Part shown: piece after piece, positions 1 through 6,247 of the stretch
Numbering within the stretch: the first letter of the stretch is position 1
Layout of the letters: every line of letters begins with the position of its first letter
From: an uncultured Collinsella sp.
GTDB lineage: Bacteria > Actinomycetota > Coriobacteriia > Coriobacteriales > Coriobacteriaceae
Direction of reading: 5' to 3'
Length of the DNA: 9,107 nucleotides
NCBI GenBank assembly: GCA_900554595.1
Contig: USHZ01000073.1
Span: 1 to 9,107, forward strand
Notes under the pieces: generated by a model
Seen by the model: only the letters and a program-made list of their open reading frames with translations
Database searches by the model: none
What the model was told of the DNA's origin: nothing
Program-made: the position numbers and the translations under genes

Positions 1-10
1 CCCAAATGAA

Positions 11-586
11 CTACTTTTTGGCAGCTTTGCGCTCGTCGCGGATGCGGGCGCGGTCCATGGCCGCCTCGACGGCCGAGAAGCGGCAACCACAGTAGTTCTG
101 CCGATACATGCCAAGCTCGCGCGAACGACGCGTGGCCTCGGGGTAATACGGGCGAAAATCGCGAATGACCGGGGTGAGCCCATGTGCCGCTGCCAAGCGC
201 TCAAGCACGTCATTACAGGTCTCGAACAGCTGATACGGCGAGACGGCGAGCGTCGTACCCACATATTCGAACCCGCGATCCTGGGCCACGCGGCACGCTT
301 CGGCCAAGCGCAAGGCATAGCACGCACGACAGCGACGGGGTCGATCGGCGCCCAACGGGGCCACACCGGCCTCCCAGCGCTCGCGGTCCTCGCCTGCCTC
401 GATAAGCTCGATGTCGCCATCGGCACACCACCGGCGCAGCTCGTCCAAGCGCCGCTGCCATTCATCGCGCGGTTGAATATTGGGGTTGGTCCAGCAAATC
501 GTGGGCTCAAACCCTTCCTCGCGCAGCAGACGGACCGGCTCAAGCGAGCACGGCGCACAGCAGGCGTGCAACAACAACGGCTTCAT
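11..586 (-). CDS. queH: Epoxyqueuosine reductase QueH
   Basis: Family knowledge: QueH (formerly DUF208) is a cytoplasmic iron-sulfur enzyme that reduces epoxyqueuosine in tRNA to queuosine, the last step of the pathway, and is unrelated to the cobalamin enzyme QueG. Seen (numbering from the chosen start, 191 aa): an N-terminal HACCAPCS with C9, C10 and C13; an NPNIQP segment near residue 34; a CRAC pair (C86, C89); GTTLAVSPYQ near 110-119; and a C-terminal YCGC (C166, C168). The cysteine layout and length fit the family and nothing is missing. Start choice: an ATG six bases upstream (592) is possible, but GGAGG at 599-595 lies only 2 bases from it and 8 bases from the ATG at 586, so the latter is preferred. 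It lies about 60 bp downstream of the co-directional DUF3267 gene and may be co-transcribed with it. The call is secure; only the start is open by two codons. Confidence 0.93.
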   Translation of the reverse strand: MKPLLLHACCAPCSLEPVRLLREEGFEPTICWTNPNIQPRDEWQRRLDELRRWCADGDIELIEAGEDRERWEAGVAPLGADRPRRCRACYALRLAEACRVAQDRGFEYVGTTLAVSPYQLFETCNDVLERLAAAHGLTPVIRDFRPYYPEATRRSRELGMYRQNYCGCRFSAVEAAMDRARIRDERKAAKK

Positions 587-605
587 CAGCATCTCCTCCC
601 CTGCA

Positions 606-651
606 ATGATTTTTTAATCCCCGTCCCAGAAAAATCATCCAAAAAGACTAC
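606..651 (-). repeat. Intergenic inverted repeat and shared GTAGTCT/GGGACGGG motif
   Basis: In the gap between the DUF3267 gene and queH, ATGATTTTT (606-614) and AAAAATCAT (630-638) form a perfect 9-bp inverted repeat with a 15-base spacer. On the minus strand GTAGTCTTTTTGG (from 651) leads into it and GGGACGGGG (627-619) lies in the spacer. The same GTAGTCT and GGACGGG blocks recur at 3529-3547 on the plus strand. The motif overlaps the DUF3267 stop codon and ends just before the queH ribosome site. The arms are AT-rich, so on RNA this would be a weak hairpin. A dispersed intergenic element or a binding site are both possible. Confidence 0.5.
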
Positions 652-1217
652 CTTGCGAAAAAGCGCACGCCAAAGGATGTGTCCTCACAGGCGACAATGC
701 GGCGGTCGCGCAGGATGGTCCGCACGTAATACCAGTCGCCCACACAGCCCGACAAGTGCAGACCAGCTGCCAAGTAGCACAGCAGCGGATAACCCGAGCA
801 TGCAAACCCCAAGGCAAACGCCGCCGTCAAAACAACCGTCGGCGCCAGGCAAATGACCATGTACCGCCGGCGCGAATACACAACGCCCTCGGCGCAGGCA
901 TAAATCATGCAAGTTTCGAGATTTGCCCCAAAGGTCACATGCGCACCGGCGGGCGCAAACAACTTAAAGAACACCGCGTGCACCAGCTCGTGCACGGCAA
1001 ACGACGCCGCAGAGACGACCGCCAAGCCGACTATCCAGCCCAAGACCGCCATCCAGCCGCCCGCGTCGGCCACATCCAGGTCCGCGGGCCCGCCCAGCAG
1101 CATAAACACCGGCACCAGGCACACAGCAAATGCGCCAAGCACGACCATCCCCCACACGAAGCAAGCGTGCAGAAAATCCTCGTCCTCAAACGCATGTATG
1201 TTGGAAATCTCATTCAT
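648..1217 (-). CDS. DUF3267 family membrane zincin
   Basis: A 189-aa predicted integral membrane protein. Seen: hydrophobic spans at about 20-41 and 55-75, a HELVH zinc-protease motif at 76-80 at the end of the second span, FFKLF and a THFG-like VTFG segment (81-97), a VICLAPTVVLTAAFALGF span (121-138), another at about 143-155, then H154 and GDWYY (160-164). Family knowledge: this order of HExxH, FG, LAP and a C-terminal H...GD is that of DUF3267, described as putative zincin metallopeptidases; the substrate is unknown. H76, E77 and H80 are the expected zinc and catalytic residues, and D161 or H154 may be the third ligand (inference). No clear Shine-Dalgarno precedes the ATG at 1217 (only a weak TAAGATG), so translation may be modest. 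It diverges from the MetRS-like gene and lies upstream of queH; no functional link to either is evident. Confidence 0.82.
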   Translation of the reverse strand: MNEISNIHAFEDEDFLHACFVWGMVVLGAFAVCLVPVFMLLGGPADLDVADAGGWMAVLGWIVGLAVVSAASFAVHELVHAVFFKLFAPAGAHVTFGANLETCMIYACAEGVVYSRRRYMVICLAPTVVLTAAFALGFACSGYPLLCYLAAGLHLSGCVGDWYYVRTILRDRRIVACEDTSFGVRFFAR

Positions 1218-1257
1218 AGCATCTTAGGATAGCGCCCCTGCCACGCACCCGCCCGCA

Positions 1258-1268
1258 TGTGCGATAAT
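1258..1268 (+). promoter_or_regulatory. Candidate extended -10 for the MetRS-like gene
   Basis: TGTGCGATAAT contains GATAAT (1263-1268), five of six matches to TATAAT, preceded by TGC as in an extended -10 element. The same 11 bases occur on the minus strand at 7177-7167, at promoter distance from the DegV gene. No convincing -35 is present, and the implied leader to the ATG at 1350 is about 75 bases. The match to a second site raises confidence; start-site data are lacking. Confidence 0.4.
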
Positions 1269-1349
1269 GTCGAACGATATGCACGAATTGACCACTGCGC
1301 CGCCGAGCCCCGCGCCCGGCCGCGCTCTCACCTTATGCGAAGGAGTCCC

Positions 1350-3500
1350 ATGGCATCCAAATACTCCATGAACGACCGTCCCAGCTGGCCGCGCCGCGCC
1401 ATCGTTACCGCCGGCGAGCCCTATGGCAACAAGGGCCTGCACTTTGGCCACGTCGGCGGCGTCTTTGTCCCGGCCGACTTCTTCGCCCGCTTCCTGCGCG
1501 ACCGCCTGGGCCGCGAGAACGTCATCTTCACCTCGGGCACCGACTGCTACGGCTCGCCCATCATGGAGAGCTACCGCAAGCTCAAGGAGAACGAGGGCTA
1601 CGACAAGTCCATTAGCGAGTACGTCGAGTCCAACCACTCCCGCCAGGCCGCGACCCTCAACAACTACAACATCAGCTGCGATATCTACGGCGGCTCGGGC
1701 CTTGAGCCGGCTGCGCAGATTCACAACGAGGTTACCGCCGAGATTATCGAGCGCCTGCACGAGCAGGGCACCATCTCCAAGCGCTCCACGCTGCAGTTCT
1801 ACGACGCCAAGGCCGGCACATTCCTCAACGGCCGCCAGGTGATTGGCCGCTGCCCCATCCAGGGCTGCAAGTCCGAGAAGGCGTACGCCGACGAGTGCGA
1901 CTTGGGTCACCAGTTTGAGCCCGAGGAGCTTATCGCACCCAAGAGCCAGCTCACCGGCGAGGTGCCCGAGCTGCGCCCGGTCGACAACCTCTACTTCGAC
2001 CTGCCGGCCTACCTCGACTTTATGAAGACCTACACCGCCAAGCTCGCCCAGAACCCGCAGGTTCGCTCCGTGGTCTCCAAGACCATGGAGGAGTGGCTGC
2101 TGCCGGCTCAGCTCTACATCCAGAATAAGTTCCGCGAGGCCTTCGATGCCGTCGAGGACCAGCTCCCCGAACACACCGTGCTGGAGCCCGAGGGCAACAA
2201 GAGCAGCTTTACCGTCACCTTCCCCAGCTGGAAAGAGCGCGACGACGCCCACGCGGTGCTCGCCAACGGCGGCGTGCGCTTCCGCAGCGGCAAGGCGCTC
2301 GTGCCCTTCCGCATCACCGGCAACATCGACTGGGGCGTTCCGGTGCCCGAGGTCGACGGCGTGACCGACGTCACCTGCTGGTGCTGGCCCGAGAGCCTGT
2401 GGGCGCCCATCAGCTACACCCGCACCGTACTCGCCCGCGACGCCCGTGCCGCCGGCGTGACCGAGGGCGTCGCCGCCCAGGATGCCGCCCTCATGGGCGA
2501 GCCCGCCGCCGACTCCACGCAGGTGCCCGCACCCACCTACCAGCACAGCTCGCTCGACTGGCGCGACTGGTGGTGCTCTGACGACGCGCAGATCTATCAG
2601 TTCATCGGTCAGGACAACATCTATTTCTACTGCATCGCGCAAACCGCCATGTGGGAGGCCCTGGGTTGGGACCTCACGCAGAGCACCGTCAGCGCCTGCT
2701 ATCACCTGCTCTACATGGGCAAAAAGGCGAGCTCGTCCTCGCAGACGCCTCCCCCGCCGGCAGACGACCTGCTCAACCACTACACCTGCGAGCAGATGCG
2801 TGCGCATTGGCTGTCGCTCGGCCTGTCCGAGAAGCCGGTGAGCTTTAGTCCCAAGGCATACGACACGCGCGTGACCGGCAAGGACAAGGACGGCAACGAG
2901 GTGCGTGCCTGCGACGACAAGCGCGTCATCGATCCGGCCCTTAAGGAGAGCGCGCTGCTGACCGGCGTCTTCAACCGCCTGGCCCGCAGCTGCTTCTACG
3001 GCGTCGCCATCAAGGAGGGCGACGAGAGCCCCTATCGCAACGGCTGCATCCCCGCCGGTGCCGCCTCCGCCGCCGTGGTCGAGGCTGCCGAGCAGGCCGC
3101 TCTCGCCTTTGAGCAGGCCATGTACAAGTTCGAGACGCACCGCGCGCTTGCCGTGTGCGACGACTACCTGCGCGCCGCCAACAAGCGCTGGAGCGACGCC
3201 TCCAAGACCGCCAACAAGCTCGAGGGCGAACCAGCCAACGCCGCCATGAAGCAGGCCCTCGTCGACGCCTTTACCGAGCTGCGCGTGGCGACCGTACTCA
3301 TGCACGGCATCGTCCCGGCCGGCTGCGAGCTCATCTGCGAGTACTTCGACATCGACCCGGTCGCCTTCTTTAGCTGGGATAACATCTTTGCCTCCACGGA
3401 CGAGTTTGTGGAGAGCCTGGGCGAGAAGCCCGGCGAGCACCACGTGAAGCCGCTGCCTCCGCGCTTCGACTTCTTCAGCAAGCACGAGAGCCAGTACTAA
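1350..3500 (+). CDS. Divergent methionyl-tRNA-synthetase-like class I ligase
   Basis: A 716-aa cytoplasmic class I aminoacyl-tRNA synthetase fold, closest in architecture to MetRS. Seen in order: EPYGNKGLHFGH (23-34, the HIGH motif as HFGH), FTSGTDCYGSPI (60-71), a zinc knuckle with C168, C173, C183 and H187, the EELIAPKSQLTG and VDNLYFDLP segments typical of MetRS, NIDWGVPVPE around W328, LWAPISY (350-356), FIGQDN (418-423), then a KMSKS-position stretch KKASSSSQTP (458-467). A helical anticodon-binding-like domain follows (GVFNRLARS, AANKRW, HGIVPAGCEL) and there is no C-terminal EMAP/Trbp111 tRNA-binding domain. Relative to the E. coli enzyme (recalled alignment), L13, W253 and H301 of the methionine pocket fall at E23, S349 and Y427, the AHG after D52 is CYG, and the KMSKS lysine is serine. 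An insertion of roughly 70 residues precedes W328. Start: AGGAG at 1341-1345 is 4 bases before ATG 1350; the frame is open upstream to 1257 without a ribosome site. Codon use is strongly biased, suggesting good expression. MetRS activity is not assured; it may be a paralogue with another substrate. Confidence 0.85.
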   Translation: MASKYSMNDRPSWPRRAIVTAGEPYGNKGLHFGHVGGVFVPADFFARFLRDRLGRENVIFTSGTDCYGSPIMESYRKLKENEGYDKSISEYVESNHSRQAATLNNYNISCDIYGGSGLEPAAQIHNEVTAEIIERLHEQGTISKRSTLQFYDAKAGTFLNGRQVIGRCPIQGCKSEKAYADECDLGHQFEPEELIAPKSQLTGEVPELRPVDNLYFDLPAYLDFMKTYTAKLAQNPQVRSVVSKTMEEWLLPAQLYIQNKFREAFDAVEDQLPEHTVLEPEGNKSSFTVTFPSWKERDDAHAVLANGGVRFRSGKALVPFRITGNIDWGVPVPEVDGVTDVTCWCWPESLWAPISYTRTVLARDARAAGVTEGVAAQDAALMGEPAADSTQVPAPTYQHSSLDWRDWWCSDDAQIYQFIGQDNIYFYCIAQTAMWEALGWDLTQSTVSACYHLLYMGKKASSSSQTPPPPADDLLNHYTCEQMRAHWLSLGLSEKPVSFSPKAYDTRVTGKDKDGNEVRACDDKRVIDPALKESALLTGVFNRLARSCFYGVAIKEGDESPYRNGCIPAGAASAAVVEAAEQAALAFEQAMYKFETHRALAVCDDYLRAANKRWSDASKTANKLEGEPANAAMKQALVDAFTELRVATVLMHGIVPAGCELICEYFDIDPVAFFSWDNIFASTDEFVESLGEKPGEHHVKPLPPRFDFFSKHESQY

Positions 3501-3501
3501 A

Positions 3502-3521
3502 GCACGCCAGCAGCGGCGTGC
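3502..3521 (+). repeat. GC-rich hairpin just after the MetRS-like stop
   Basis: GCACGCC (3502-3508) and GGCGTGC (3515-3521) form a perfect 7-bp stem with a six-base AGCAGC loop, starting two bases after the stop codon. No T-tract follows (the next bases are CCGGAAAG), so it is not a canonical intrinsic terminator. It could protect the 3' end, reduce read-through into the methyltransferase gene, or be coincidental in GC-rich DNA. Confidence 0.45.
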
Positions 3522-3528
3522 CCGGAAA

Positions 3529-3548
3529 GTAGTCTATTTGGGACGGGA
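3529..3548 (+). repeat. Second copy of GTAGTCT/GGGACGGG motif
   Basis: GTAGTCTATTTGGGACGGGA lies between the MetRS-like hairpin and the ribosome site of the methyltransferase gene. It matches the motif on the minus strand at 651-619, except that the other copy carries about 11 extra bases between the TTTGG and GGGACGGG blocks. Both copies lie between co-directional genes, just upstream of the downstream gene's Shine-Dalgarno. Its function is unknown. Confidence 0.4.
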
Positions 3549-3559
3549 AGGAAAGACGG

Positions 3560-4663
3560 ATGTCCAAGCCGCGTCGTCGTAAGCAGAAAAAGCAGGTCAA
3601 GGCCGAGCTCAAGCTTAGGCAGTTTGCCGCTACCGAGCTTTCCGACCAGCTTGCCGCCCAACACTCCGCCGCCGACCTGCCGCGCTTTATGATCGACACG
3701 GTCGCCGGCGCCTATGCCCCCACCGATGCCGAGCTCATGCTTGAAGGCTTTGGCGCCGCGGCCACACGCCCAGTCACGCTGCGCGCCAACACGCTCAGGG
3801 CAACCGCCGAGGGCATCGCCGCCGCACTCGACGAGGCCGGCATCGCGCACCAAACCGTTACCTGGTATCCGGACGCCTTCATCCTGCCCGAGGCCCAGGT
3901 TTCCGACCTGTGGGACCTCGACATCTACCGCGACGGCAAAATCTATCTGCAGAGCCTGTCGTCCATGATGCCGCCTTTGGTGTTGGGCGCCCAGGCAGGC
4001 GAGGACATCCTGGACATGTGCGCGGCCCCCGGTGGCAAGACGACGCAGATCGCTGCCCTCACCCAGGGCCAGGCACACCTCACGGCCTGCGAGATGAGCA
4101 TTCCCCGAGCCGAGAAGCTCGAAGCCAACCTCCATCGCCAAGGCGCCAAAAACGTGCCCGTCATGCGCATCGACGCACGCGAGCTCGACGAATTCTTCCG
4201 CTTTGACCGCATCCTGCTCGACGCCCCCTGCACCGGTACGGGCACCGTCATCAGCGGCAACGAGAAGAGTCTGCGCGGCCTCACCGAGCAGTTGCTCGGC
4301 AAGTGCGCCCGCTCGCAGCGAGCACTTCTGGATCGCGCCATGGGAGCCCTCAAACCGGGCGGCACGCTCGTCTATTCGACTTGTTCGATCTTGCCGCAGG
4401 AAAACGAGGACGCCTTGCAAGAGGCCCTCGACAAGCACATGGACTGCGAGCTTATCCCCCTCGATGGCACGCCGAGCGAAAGTGAAAAGCGCCGCGCCCA
4501 GGAAGCTGGCGAAGAGCCACGCGTCGAGAGCAACGCCCTCACCGAGGCCATCGCCGCCGGCCACGTCTCGTCCATCGCCAACGGTATGCCCGGCACGCTG
4601 ACCATTCCGCCCAGCCGCGACTTTGAGGGCTTCTACATCGCCTTGATCCGAAAACGCAGCTAG
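3560..4663 (+). CDS. RsmB/NOP-family RNA m5C methyltransferase
   Basis: A 367-aa S-adenosylmethionine-dependent enzyme of the NOL1/NOP2/Sun (Fmu) family, which transfers a methyl group to C5 of cytosine in rRNA or tRNA. Seen: a very basic N-terminus (residues 1-18, many K/R) suited to RNA contact; RANTLR near residue 75; the SAM-binding loop DMCAAPGGKTTQ (152-163); DAPCTGTGT (221-229) with the conserved motif IV cysteine C224; VYSTCSILPQENE (271-283) with the catalytic cysteine C275; and a C-terminal FEGFYIALIRK. Both family cysteines are present, so activity is expected. Which RNA and position it modifies cannot be read from sequence; it is shorter than E. coli RsmB and lacks an obvious NusB-like domain, so the generic family name is safer. 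Start: AAGGAAAG precedes ATG 3560 at normal spacing. It lies 59 bp after the MetRS-like gene, probably in the same direction of transcription, separated by a hairpin. The convergent microprotein gene follows 24 bp downstream. Confidence 0.92.
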   Translation: MSKPRRRKQKKQVKAELKLRQFAATELSDQLAAQHSAADLPRFMIDTVAGAYAPTDAELMLEGFGAAATRPVTLRANTLRATAEGIAAALDEAGIAHQTVTWYPDAFILPEAQVSDLWDLDIYRDGKIYLQSLSSMMPPLVLGAQAGEDILDMCAAPGGKTTQIAALTQGQAHLTACEMSIPRAEKLEANLHRQGAKNVPVMRIDARELDEFFRFDRILLDAPCTGTGTVISGNEKSLRGLTEQLLGKCARSQRALLDRAMGALKPGGTLVYSTCSILPQENEDALQEALDKHMDCELIPLDGTPSESEKRRAQEAGEEPRVESNALTEAIAAGHVSSIANGMPGTLTIPPSRDFEGFYIALIRKRS

Positions 4664-4687
4664 CGCACGGATTCAAAACTCAACAAG

Positions 4688-4858
4688 CTATCTCTGTGCG
4701 CGCTTGTCCTGCTGGTCACGGTGCTGCTTAAGTGTCTCACGTTCCTTGCGCTCGGCTCTTTTGCCTTTAATGGCCGTAACCACAAAGTAGATGACCGCGG
4801 CGGCTACGATTGCGCCCACACACAGGCCAATCGAGCCCAACATTGCTGTAAATTCCAT
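4688..4858 (-). CDS. 56-aa single-span membrane microprotein
   Basis: I do not recognise a named family. The frame reads MEFTAMLGSIGLCVGAIVAA, then AVIYFVVTAI, a basic KGKRAERKERE and a charged tail ending DKRAQR. Seen: one hydrophobic segment (about residues 7-30), then a lysine/arginine cluster that by the positive-inside rule would lie in the cytoplasm, and a 26-residue charged, helix-prone tail (N-out, C-in single span, inference). Support for being real: AGAGAGGTGA lies 6 bases before the ATG and closely matches the anti-Shine-Dalgarno; the amino-acid layout is coherent; and otherwise the 385-bp gap between 4663 and 5049 would be empty. It converges on the methyltransferase gene and diverges from the TIM-barrel gene. 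Such short membrane-plus-charged-tail proteins are common in Gram-positives, with roles in envelope or complex assembly; no specific role is claimed. Confidence 0.72.
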   Translation of the reverse strand: MEFTAMLGSIGLCVGAIVAAAVIYFVVTAIKGKRAERKERETLKQHRDQQDKRAQR

Positions 4859-5048
4859 TCCGCGTCACCTCTCTTTTAAACGGGACTTTCAAGATAGCAC
4901 CTCAATACCCGCCACCACAGCTCCTTCACGTTCGCCGCCCTTCGGTCTAACGGGGGACGCGGCGGGGAAAAATCAACTCGTCAAACGATTTAGCAAGCAC
5001 AACGCTGCCGGCACCTTGCAGGCCACCATCGCATAGAATCGAGGATCC
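4859..5048. other. Divergent intergenic region, no firm promoter
   Basis: 190 bp between the microprotein and TIM-barrel start codons. It holds the ribosome site of each (AGAGAGGTGA minus strand, near 4865-4874; GAGGA plus strand, 5041-5045). CGCCGC (4933-4938) and GCGGCG (4959-4964) are inverted around a 20-base loop, a possible hairpin of low significance in GC-rich DNA. TAGAAT at 5034-5039 resembles a -10 but is too close to the ribosome site to be convincing. I see no good promoter pair on either strand. Confidence 0.4.
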
Positions 5049-6140
5049 ATGGATACCCTCAACGACCTAAACGAGCGCGTCGACGCCTTCGTCGGCACCA
5101 GCTCCTTCGACACGCCTGCCGCGGCAAACGACCAAGCTCCCATCGATGTGCCCGCCGAAGTTCACGAAGACATCGTCGCCTCGGTCGATTTCTCCGAGGT
5201 CGAGCTCGCAGACGAGTTCACCGAGCCCCAGGTAGCCGTGACCCCCAACGGACTGCTCCCCATGGAGCCGCTGCCCATCGACGGGCGTCTGCGCAAGGCG
5301 GCTCTCCGCATGCCCGATGAGATCGAGGAGGCCAGCGGCTTTACGCTCTTCGGTCGTCGCATCAAGTCGCTTATCTACACCACCGACGTCGCGGTCATCC
5401 GCAACTCCAACGCCGATGCCGTCTTTGCCGTTTACCCCTTCACGCCACAGCCGGCCATTACGCAGGCGTTGTTGACCGTTGCCGAGTGCCCGGTCTTTGT
5501 AGGCGTGGGCGGCGGAACTACGACCGGTAAGCGCTCCGTGCAGATGGCAGCCGTCTCCGAGATGCAGGGCGCGGCGGGCTGTGTGGTCAACTCCCCTGCC
5601 ACTGCCGAAATGATCGAGCACATCACCAACATCGCCGACATCCCCGTCATCGCCACGGTCGTACGTTGCGACGACGATGCTCACGCCAAAGTGCGCGCCG
5701 GAGCCAAGATCCTCAACATCGCGGCCGGCAAGAACACGCCCCAGGTCCTGCGCGAGCTGCGCGAGCACTATCCCAACCTGCCGCTCATCGCACCGGGCGG
5801 CAAGACGCCCGAGAGCATCCGTGAGACCATCGCCGCCGGCGCCAACGCCATCATTTGGACGCCGCCTTCGGCCCAGCAGCTGCAGACCGACATGATGCAG
5901 CGCTACCGCAAGATGAAGGAAGACGCCACGCCTGTCATCTCGCGCGACGATGTGCCCATTATCGACCAGGTCGCCGCCGCCGAGGTCAGCCAGGTCGAGA
6001 ATATGAATCCCGACGTGCCGATTCCCGACGAGGTCATCGAGCGCGTCGCTTCGATCCACGATCATATCGAGGAACGTCGCGCCAACCGCGGACTCAAGCC
6101 CTCGCTGCACGGCTTCTTCTTCCGCGGAAAGAAACGCTAA
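5049..6140 (+). CDS. TIM-barrel protein of a family often named 'hydrolase'
   Basis: A 363-aa protein in three parts. Residues 1-77 are acidic, rich in D/E/A/P and probably disordered. Residues 78-285 are a compact barrel-like core: GRLRKA (79-84), GRRIKSLIYTTDVAVIRN, ADAVFAVYPFTPQP, VGVGGGTTTGKR (151-162), GAKILNIAAGKNTP (to 231), APGGKTPESI (248-257) and AGANAIIWTPPS. Residues 286-363 form a charged tail ending in basic GFFFRGKKR. The alternating strands with glycine-rich loops resemble phosphate-binding (beta/alpha)8 barrels such as the IGPS/ThiG type. I recall core-length homologues of about 230-240 aa in Firmicutes labelled simply 'hydrolase'; no reaction is established to my knowledge. 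GGGTTTGKR and APGGKT are the likeliest phosphate-binding loops (inference). Start: GAGGA is 4 bases before ATG 5049. An internal ATG at codon 72 would give a core-sized protein but has no good ribosome site. The gene stands alone and ends in a strong terminator. Confidence 0.72.
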   Translation: MDTLNDLNERVDAFVGTSSFDTPAAANDQAPIDVPAEVHEDIVASVDFSEVELADEFTEPQVAVTPNGLLPMEPLPIDGRLRKAALRMPDEIEEASGFTLFGRRIKSLIYTTDVAVIRNSNADAVFAVYPFTPQPAITQALLTVAECPVFVGVGGGTTTGKRSVQMAAVSEMQGAAGCVVNSPATAEMIEHITNIADIPVIATVVRCDDDAHAKVRAGAKILNIAAGKNTPQVLRELREHYPNLPLIAPGGKTPESIRETIAAGANAIIWTPPSAQQLQTDMMQRYRKMKEDATPVISRDDVPIIDQVAAAEVSQVENMNPDVPIPDEVIERVASIHDHIEERRANRGLKPSLHGFFFRGKKR

Positions 6141-6150
6141 CCGCAACAGC

Positions 6151-6192
6151 AAGGCCCGCCCCGCAAACAACGGGACGGGCCTTTTCTGTTTT
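6151..6192 (+). terminator. Intrinsic terminator of the TIM-barrel gene
   Basis: AAGGCCCGCCCCG (6151-6163) pairs with CGGGACGGGCCTT (6171-6183) over 13 positions with one mismatch around a CAAACAA loop, followed by TTTTCTGTTTT. It begins 10 bases after the stop codon. On the opposite strand the stem is not followed by a clean T-run, so it is probably one-way and not the end of the convergent DegV gene. Confidence 0.93.
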
Positions 6193-6226
6193 CGAATGTC
6201 AGGAGTGACAAGCGCAGCTGTTAAAA

Positions 6227-6237
6227 CTGACAGTCAG
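6227..6237. repeat. 11-bp palindrome downstream of the DegV gene
   Basis: CTGACAGTCAG is a perfect palindrome about a central A, 10 bp beyond the DegV stop codon (minus strand), where it is followed by TTTT. As RNA the loop would be too tight for a normal hairpin, so it is a weak terminator candidate for the DegV gene at best, or a chance or protein-binding palindrome. Confidence 0.3.
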
Positions 6238-6247
6238 CGCACGAACG

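Noticed and set aside
1288..1293. TTGACC as a -35 box for the MetRS-like gene.
   Set aside because: No AT-rich -10 at 16-18 bases downstream; that zone is all G and C.
1224..3485. A 753-codon open frame on the minus strand covering the MetRS-like gene.
   Set aside because: It is antisense to a well-supported gene, has a low-complexity G/A/V/L/D composition, and arises from GC-ending codon bias on the real strand. It shows no recognisable motif and no ribosome site.
3497..4564. A 355-codon minus-strand frame over the methyltransferase gene.
   Set aside because: Antisense shadow. The plus-strand protein has all NOP/Sun-family motifs.
4663..4701. GCGCAC (4663-4668) and GTGCGC (4696-4701) as a terminator between the convergent genes.
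   Set aside because: A 6-bp stem with a 27-base loop and no T-tract; likely chance.
4968..4992. An AAATC / GATTT inverted pair with inner GT/AC near 4970-4991.
   Set aside because: Needs a 5-base bulge to pair and has no other support as an operator or hairpin.
5067..6170. A 367-codon minus-strand frame over the TIM-barrel gene.
   Set aside because: A shadow of the codon-biased real gene; it also runs through the terminator stem and has repetitive D/G/L composition.
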